A stretch of DNA of 64,000 nucleotides from Spinellus fusiger (Eukaryota > Mucoromycota > Mucoromycetes > Mucorales > Phycomycetaceae): contig JALLLS010000052.1 of NCBI GenBank assembly GCA_025094145.1, forward strand, positions 186,001 to 250,000, in the 5' to 3' direction. Made by a program: the position numbers and the translations under genes. This document shows, piece by piece, positions 58,137-64,000 of the stretch. The notes below the pieces were generated by a model. The model did not search any database. It saw only the letters and a list, made by a program, of their open reading frames with translations, and had not been told where the DNA came from. Numbering within the stretch: position 1 is the stretch's first letter; each line of letters begins with the position of its first letter.

Positions 58137-58762
58137 TGTTAACCTTATTTCTTAGCATATTTCATCTTATTTTATTCTATTATCCCATTGATATTATTGT
58201 AAGCTACATAATAGTATAATCACATTAAGAATTGCACTATTGCTACACTCTACAATGCTTATATGAATTGACTTCATTATATTTTTACCTTATTGTCTAT
58301 TAGTATAAATACTCCTAGTTATTTTCACTAATAAACATTGTCAAATTCTATCTTGATACTTCTTTCTGAATATTTCTTATTCTTTTATTTTGTTATCTTA
58401 TTCTTCCATTTCAATTGGATCTTTCAGAAGACAAGTGTATCATTTTGTTGATTTCTACTTGTGAATTATCCATTGTGTTTTGTACAAGTCAGTCTCTGCA
58501 TATTCTTGATTGTACTGTTTTCCTTGTGAACTTGTTGTTCACTGTTTTCTTTTATATTTGTATCCTACAATATCCCTTTCTCTTTTACATTCACTTGTGG
58601 GTGTAAATTTCATTTTATTTTAGATAGTCAATTCTTTTGAAGAGACTATTCCCCTTTTCCCCCAAACCCATCTCCCTCCATTATCAGTGATAATCTTTAT
58701 TTTAACCTTTATTTCTATCTTTTTATCCACCTGTCACATATCACTAAATACCACACATGTCA
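58137..58762 (+). repeat. 5' LTR of the Ty3-type element
   Basis: Begins TGTTAACC and ends CATGTCA; three bases later a primer-binding site begins, which identifies this as the 5' LTR of the element on the right. It is separated from its inverted twin by 35 bp (58102-58136), which itself contains a small hairpin (ATTACC / GGTAAT). The frame 58415-58606 is a chance frame present in both arms. Confidence 0.8.
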
Positions 58763-58765
58763 AAT

Positions 58766-58788
58766 TGGTGAAGAGAGTGGGATTCAAA
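58766..58788 (+). promoter_or_regulatory. primer-binding site for reverse transcription
   Basis: TGGTGAAGAGAGTGGGATTC plus CAAA begins 3 bp after the LTR end. Its complement ends ...CCACTCTCTTCACCA and carries the GAATCCC of a tRNA T-loop/T-stem. It therefore reads as the last ~23 nt of a tRNA with acceptor strand TCTCTTC, discriminator A and CCA. I cannot say which tRNA this is. Confidence 0.7.
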
Positions 58789-58829
58789 TTTATTTTAACA
58801 TCCCAGTAAACAAACGTGTTGTATCCAAA

Positions 58830-59627
58830 ATGATGGATCAAAAAGACCTGTCCAAATTCATGGCCAACCCTGAGCTATTCAGGGGAGGCAAGGACAACAA
58901 GTATGCCACTACCTGGTTCAAGAGCATGGACCATCTTAGGTGTGCAACTAAGATGAAGGATGAGGAGGCATTGTTTGTGATGGCCTCTTACCTCAAAGGC
59001 CCTGCAGAGCTCTGGTGGGACGATCTGGAAGACTCAATTAGTACCTGGAAGGACTTTTCCAAAGTTTTCCACAACCATTTTGCACTCAAACAGTTGGACA
59101 ACGTAAGGTGGAAAGAAATTCAAAACACCTGCCAAAAAGCAGGTGAAACTGTGGAAGATGTGGTCATGAAGCTCAGGGATTTGTTTGCCCTGGTGAAGGA
59201 AGCAAGCAAGTCCTTCAAGGTACATAGCTTGTTGCAAGCCATTAATCCACAAATTGCCTATGAGTTGGAGCAAAGGGATGACCTCCCTCAAACCTTCAAA
59301 GCTGTAGGCAAAAAAGCCCAAAAGTTGGAGTTGGTGAAATTCAAATACACCAGCAATCTTGTGGAAAAGCAAAAATATGGATTGAGCAAAGCTAGTTCCC
59401 AAACCAGTGAAGCCTCTACATTACAAGACCTGGTGAAGGAATTCCAGGCCTTAAAAGTCCATATGGTGGAACAACCCTGCGCTGCTACCCAGGGACAATG
59501 CTTTGGCCAGGCACTGCAAAAGGAAAGAACAAGAGGAGCTTGTTGGACATGTGGTTTGGAGGAACATATGTCTAATAGATGCCCAAAGAAGACCCCCAAA
59601 CAGGGAAAAGACAGTGGTTGGCAGTAA
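58830..59627 (+). CDS. gag: Ty3-type retrotransposon Gag
   Basis: Intact frame of 265 aa. It starts MMDQKDLSKFM and has the retrotransposon Gag core (YATTWFKSMDHLRC, LKGPAELWWDDL, WKDFSKVFHNHFALKQ, ETVEDVVMKLRDL). It ends with one CCHC zinc knuckle, CWTCGLEEHMSNRC (C-x2-C-x4-H-x4-C), that binds packaged RNA. The TAA at 59625-59627 follows a slippery heptamer by a few codons. Pol lies in the -1 frame and overlaps from 59579. Gag is the only part of the element without an internal stop besides the adjoining protease frame. Confidence 0.88.
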   Translation: MMDQKDLSKFMANPELFRGGKDNKYATTWFKSMDHLRCATKMKDEEALFVMASYLKGPAELWWDDLEDSISTWKDFSKVFHNHFALKQLDNVRWKEIQNTCQKAGETVEDVVMKLRDLFALVKEASKSFKVHSLLQAINPQIAYELEQRDDLPQTFKAVGKKAQKLELVKFKYTSNLVEKQKYGLSKASSQTSEASTLQDLVKEFQALKVHMVEQPCAATQGQCFGQALQKERTRGACWTCGLEEHMSNRCPKKTPKQGKDSGWQ

Positions 59628-62167
59628 AAGAGGGTTCTGCCAACTCTAATACAAAGGAAATCCCTCACAAACAAAGAGAACCTAACCAGGTCAATCTGGT
59701 AGAGGGCATGGAAGTATACACTGTGCAGAAAAGAATACAGTCCAAAGCAACTACCTCAAAAGAGCCATCTAGCCAAAAGAAAGGAAAGGCCCCAGAGAAA
59801 CCTTTTTACCAAAATATGGCTATGGAAGGCATCCAGGTGTATGGACCACCTACACAACCTGTACCTACAACCATAAAAAGACAAAGAAAACCTCCACAAA
59901 CAATTCCTGTAGAACTACAACAAAAGAATATATGGGCCAAACTGAAAGAACTGGATGCTGGAATTAGTATGGCAGACCTCATTGCTCTGGATAAGACTAT
60001 GGGACAAGACATAAGAGATGGTCTGAGACACTTGTACCATTGGAAAACAAAGAAACTGGTTGTTCAAATTAACCAAGTAAGAACAACTCCTGACTCTGAT
60101 AGTGAGGATTCCTTGATTGATCTTTTGAAGGACACAGATGACAAAGAGGAATCAAACTATCTGTCTAATGCTAGCTCCTATGGTTTAGACAGTGAAAAAG
60201 AAGCTGGATCAGAAGGCTACTTGAGTGATGACACAGTATACAGTTATCCATACAACTACAAACGTATGCATAATAGTAAACCCCTGAAAGGTCCAGTGGC
60301 TATCAATAGCAAAGTGATACAAGCTATTTTTGACTCTGGTGCTAGTGTGTCTGTTATTAGCAAGAATCTGGCTGAGAGATTAAATTTAAAACCAAATGGC
60401 AATAATCTGCTGATCTCTGCACTGGATAAGGATGCTTGTGGCCCCTGCAAAATTACTACCAATGTGCCAATCCAAATTGCTGGAAAACTAAGGACAGAAC
60501 ACATGTGTATATTGAAAGAAAACACCAATTGCAAAGTTTGTCTCTTAGGGATGACCTGGTACTGGGCCCATGGAATTTGGCAGAAGCCAAAAGAAGGTAC
60601 CATTGTTGTTCCCATCAAACATGGCACTAGCCAGGTAGAAGTTCAATGTGAACTGGCAGCAAGTAACCTCAGCACTTTTGACATGAATGAAGCAAAACAA
60701 GTCTTTTCTGTGGGTGTTTGGGATCAGGAAGAAACAACACTACTGAACTACCAAGAAGAAGTCTTGTTAACAGAAGAAACATCAAAGGAGGTTGATGAAG
60801 AAGTACCAACAGAAATTAAAACCATTGTACAAGCCAATAAAAAGTGCTTTGTGGAGAATAGTGGTCTTGGCTGTGTGTCTCTGGTTGAACACAAGATACT
60901 GTTGTCTGAAGAAACTCCCATCAGGTTGCACCCATACCATTTAACATGGGAAGAAGAAGAACATCTCAAAAAGGAACTAGACCAATTACTGTAACTTGGA
61001 TTGATAAGACCTTCAAAAGGGACATGGACTTCCCCTATATTTTTTGTGCAGAAACGTGATGGTGGCCTAAGACTGGTTATTGACTACAGGCATTTGAACA
61101 AACAAACTATCAAAGACACCTACCCACTTCCACACATTGATGACTTGTTGGATTCAATGAGTGGTTCAAGATATTTTACTATGTTGGATGCAGCATCAGG
61201 ATATTGGCAAGTCCCTGTGGCCAAAAGTTCAGTGGAGAAAACTGGTTTTGTAACTTGATATGGCACTTACAAATTCTGTGTAATGCCTTTTGGACTTACC
61301 TTAGCACCCTCAACATTTCAAAGGCTCATGGGTACTCTTCTTGCTCTGTATATTGGTTGTTTTGTGTATGTCTTCATTGATGACATTATTATTTTCTCTC
61401 AAAGTCTGGAGGAACATCAGGAACACCTTGCCACTATCTTTTGAGTGTGTAACAAGGGTAATTTGAGACTCAAAAGATCAAAATGTGCTTTTGCCAAAGA
61501 TCAAGTTGAATATCTGGGACATGTTGTATCTGAAAAAGAACTATTGCCATGCAACAGAAATGTATAGAAAGCCCTAGTGATGCCTGCACCCAAGAATATT
61601 GAAGAAATTTGCTCTTTTCTGGGGACCACTGGATATTACAGGCAGTTTATTCAAGATTATGCCAAGGTGGCACAACCCCTCTCTGGTCTTTTGTGAAAAG
61701 AAAACCCCTTCCTATGGATGAACAAGCAAGAAAAGGCATTTGCCTACTTGAAAAGCTTACTCACTACTGCTCCTATCTTGGCTTACCCTGATCACAAATG
61801 CACCCAAATTTTAACAACTGATGCATCAACTTGAGGACTTGGTGCAATTCTTTCCCAATCACCAACAAGCAGTCAAGAAGGAGAACAAATGGTTGCATAT
61901 GCATCTCAGGCATTATGTGGTCCAGAACTTCAATATTCAGCTATACATTTGGAAGCTCTTGGTGTTGTCTGGGCAGTCACCCATTTCTGCCATTATCTAG
62001 CAGGAAGGCATTTTGTTCTGCATACAGACCATTCTGCCTTAACCTACATCTTTTCCAGAGACAAATCATTGCCAAAACTACAATGTTGGGCAGCAGCACT
62101 ATTGGAGTACAACTATACCATTTTGCATAGGCTGGGAAAACAAAATCCAGTGGATGCTTTCTCTTGA
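59579..62167 (+). pseudogene. pol: Ty3-type Pol: protease, reverse transcriptase, RNase H (with stops)
   Basis: One continuous frame (-1 relative to Gag). Protease: AIFDSGASVSVISK with the catalytic DSGA (about 60330). RT: GTWTSPIFFVQKRDGGLRLVIDYR, TMLDAASGYWQ, MPFGLTLAPSTFQRLM, and the catalytic FIDDII (about 61375). RNase H: ILTTDAST, IHLEALGVVWA, LHTDHSALTY. The frame is broken by TAA 60992, TGA 61256, TGA 61442, TAG 61565, TGA 61694, TGA 61832 and TGA 62165. Most TGAs fall where related elements commonly have arginine. Motifs are otherwise well kept, so decay is recent and mostly by point substitution. Confidence 0.88.
59603..59609 (+). promoter_or_regulatory. candidate -1 ribosomal frameshift site GGGAAAA
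   Basis: In the Gag frame the codons read CAG GGA AAA, so G GGA AAA matches the canonical X XXY YYZ slippery heptamer exactly in phase. The Gag stop is 15 bases downstream, and the pol frame is -1 relative to gag and open across this point. A stimulatory pseudoknot was not assessed. Confidence 0.65.
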
Positions 62168-62454
62168 CTTATTGGTGACCTGTAGATTACACACTATGAG
62201 GATACCCTCCTTACTGCTCTGCTTATATTACAACAATAACAACTATCTTGGCTACCCCTTTGTCTGGCAGACATACATGCAACTATTTATATATCATTGG
62301 ATATCCCACCATTATTACTAGACATTATTTATTCTTATAAAAGAACTCTGTGATACTCTTATGTTTTTGAATACAATTTGTATCTTTTACCAGAAAAGAC
62401 AATTGTCTTTGTCTTATTGAAGCTCATTATCTGTTACCTCCTTTTCTTACTACT
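62168..62454 (+). pseudogene. degenerate RNase H-integrase linker
   Basis: Continuation of pol with several stops and at least one frameshift, since the integrase resumes in a different frame at about 62455. No domain is readable. Confidence 0.5.
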
Positions 62455-63738
62455 ATGGATTACCCTTTTTACCTTGCTATCTACCATTATATCACTGCAA
62501 GAACATATCCTGCTGATTTGGATGAACCCACAAAGCAAAAGATCAGACATCAAACCCGGAAATACATGGTTGCCCATGGAAAAATATTTCAGAAGTCTGA
62601 AGAGTCAAGTGTCCTTGGTCCAGAATTATTACATGAAGGAACCATTGATGAAGTCATCCAGAGGGTGCATGCTGAAGGACATTTTGGTGTAAATAACACT
62701 TGGAGACAACTGAAACTACAATACACAGGCCCTGCCCTGTTTGAATGGGTGCATTTAGTAGTCCAAGGGTGTCCTATCTGCCAATATCAAGCTAAACATC
62801 CACACCAACAAATGAAACCAGCAAAACCCATACCAACTCCTTCAAGACTGTTCTATATGGTAGGATGTGACGCTGTTGGTCCAGTGGTAGAATTGGAAAA
62901 AGGAAATCAGTATATTCTAGTAGCAATTGATTATTTAACACATTGGCCTGTAGCAGCAGCAGTGCCCAACATCAATGCCAAAACAACTGTAGACTTTCTG
63001 TTTGACTATTTAGTAAAGGACTTTGGTGTACCAACTTTTCTACTGATGGATCAAGGGTCAAATTTTATGTCTGGTTTGGTCAGGGAGTTTTTAGGACAAT
63101 TGGGGTGTAAACACATCACAACTACAGCATACCAACCACAAACCAATGGACTCTGCAAAAGGATGAATCAAACCATCACCCAGACCCTTGCAAAGCTCCT
63201 ACACAAAGATGACCAACCTGACACAAGATGGGATTGATACCTAAATTCCACCCTTCTGGTGATCTGCAGTATGCCCAATGACTCCACTAAATACTCTCCA
63301 GCAAAGCTCTTATTTGGCTATGAACTAAGAACTCTAAGCATCTGGCCAGCTCCACGTCAAGACTTTGTAGAAGGCAAATTAGCTGAGGCAGTAGCAAGCA
63401 GAGTCAGATCTATTCAGTTTGTGACTGAAAATGCAAGAGAAACAGCCAGAGAAAGAGTAAAAGTGTCCCAAGAGAAAAACAGAAAACAATATGACCAAGT
63501 GGTATATCCATGAAAGAGATTTGAATTGGGCAAACAAGTACTCATGAAAGACAAGAAACCATCAAGCAAGTTTGCAAATTGCTGGTTGGGGCCAATGACC
63601 ATAGTAAGGGTGAATAACCACAGCATATACCTCTTGGATGGGCCAAACAGACAAAGGCTACAAGGTCTGGTACATGGCAACAGACTGGTTCTCTGGTCAA
63701 CACATAAGTCCTTGGTACCTGATGTACAAGTTCTATGA
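62455..63738 (+). pseudogene. Ty3-type integrase, inactivated
   Basis: HHCC zinc domain (HAEGHFGVNNTW, CPICQYQAKH), catalytic core with the first Asp in VGCDAVGP and the second in LMDQGSNFMS, then AYQPQTNGLCKRMNQT. The third catalytic residue, Glu in the family (NG.CER), is Lys here at 63157-63159. TGA codons at 63235 and 63511 interrupt the frame. The C-terminal part has SPAKLLFGYELR, SKFANCWLGPMTIVRV and YLLDGPN, the usual GPF..-type tail, ending at TGA 63736-63738. No chromodomain is seen. Confidence 0.87.
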
Positions 63739-64000
63739 GCCCAACAGCAATTCCAAGCCTGGGTGGAAAGACATATTCCTGTCTAAAAAGCTTTTCAGTG
63801 ATTCTTGATGTACTTCAGCCTAAGTGTGAGGGGGTGACATGGTGTGTGTGGGCCTTCCCGGCTTCAGCCACCAAGAAGATGGAACAGGCCATGCTTCTCT
63901 TTTGTTTGGTACCAAACCATGATGTGTGTTGCAGCTCTCCTCTGTCTGGCAAAGACAGAATTGCTAAGTTTTCCTTGTCTTTCCATTTCCTTCTTTTTCC
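63739..64000. other. downstream of pol; candidate polypurine tract, no 3' LTR seen
   Basis: A purine stretch GTGTGAGGGGG at about 63824-63834 could prime plus-strand synthesis, but the sequence after it (TGACATGGTGTGTGTGG...) does not resemble the 5' LTR start TGTTAACC. The 3' LTR is either beyond 64000 or different from the left one. Confidence 0.4.

Noticed and set aside
57632..58606. Identical 63-codon frames on both strands (57632-57823 minus, 58415-58606 plus)
   Set aside because: They are the same chance frame inside the two inverted LTR arms and not genes.
60992..63513. TGA recoded as an amino acid in this genome
   Set aside because: Confident genes contain no in-frame TGA and several end with TGA or TAG/TAA normally. 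The TGAs are limited to decayed mobile elements and fit CGA-to-TGA decay.

Overview
The window is nuclear DNA of a fungus, most likely an early-diverging (Mucoromycota-type) filamentous species. The coding signal is eukaryotic throughout. Genes are compact and split by short GT-AG introns, about 45-110 nt in most cases where I placed both ends. Intergenic DNA is AT-rich and full of pyrimidine tracts. The gene set includes a chitin synthase, a GH18 chitinase, a fungal-length (161 aa) tropomyosin and an HMG-box protein with a MATA-like PxPxN-FxxYR signature. I cannot name the genus.

Layout. 1-860 is the N-terminal part of an unidentified gene running off the left edge. 861-4832 is a transposon graveyard: an LTR-like segment, a TIR element, two Tc1/mariner-type transposase relics, and one arm of a 1.38-kb duplication. 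4833-23008 is a dense housekeeping block: SR splicing factor, uridine kinase/UPRT fusion, p24 cargo receptor, VMA21, a small membrane protein, tropomyosin, DnaJ, DHTKD1-type 2-oxoacid dehydrogenase, ankyrin protein, divergent eL43/uL29 ribosomal genes and an HMG-box factor. It is interrupted at 11966-12945 by a TIR element carrying a Fanzor (eukaryotic TnpB/OMEGA nuclease) C-terminal relic. 23009-33031 is gene-poor and AT-rich, holding a Ty3-type integrase relic and the second arm of the 1.38-kb duplication. 33032-51389 is a second dense block: chorismate-lyase-like protein, HSP90, chitinase, Bax-inhibitor-family protein, transportin, MCM7, chitin synthase and NUFIP1. 51390-64000 is mobile DNA: pieces of a LINE on both strands, a 1.29-kb palindrome made of two head-to-head LTRs, and a decayed Ty3-type LTR retrotransposon with a gag-pol frameshift site.

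The genes do not form one pathway. They serve splicing, pyrimidine salvage, secretory traffic, V-ATPase assembly, actin, mitochondrial 2-oxoacid oxidation, translation, chaperoning, nuclear import, DNA replication, cell wall and snoRNP assembly. Spacing is tight: p24 and VMA21 are 103 bp apart, and the chorismate-lyase-like gene and HSP90 are 146 bp apart.

The most unusual items are: the Fanzor relic, whose ends match a shorter TIR element; the LTR palindrome; a -1 frameshift heptamer in a Ty3-type element whose in-frame stops are mostly TGA where arginine would be expected; and two divergent ribosomal-protein genes that each have a first coding exon consisting only of ATG. All family assignments come from reading translated motifs by eye, with no database search.
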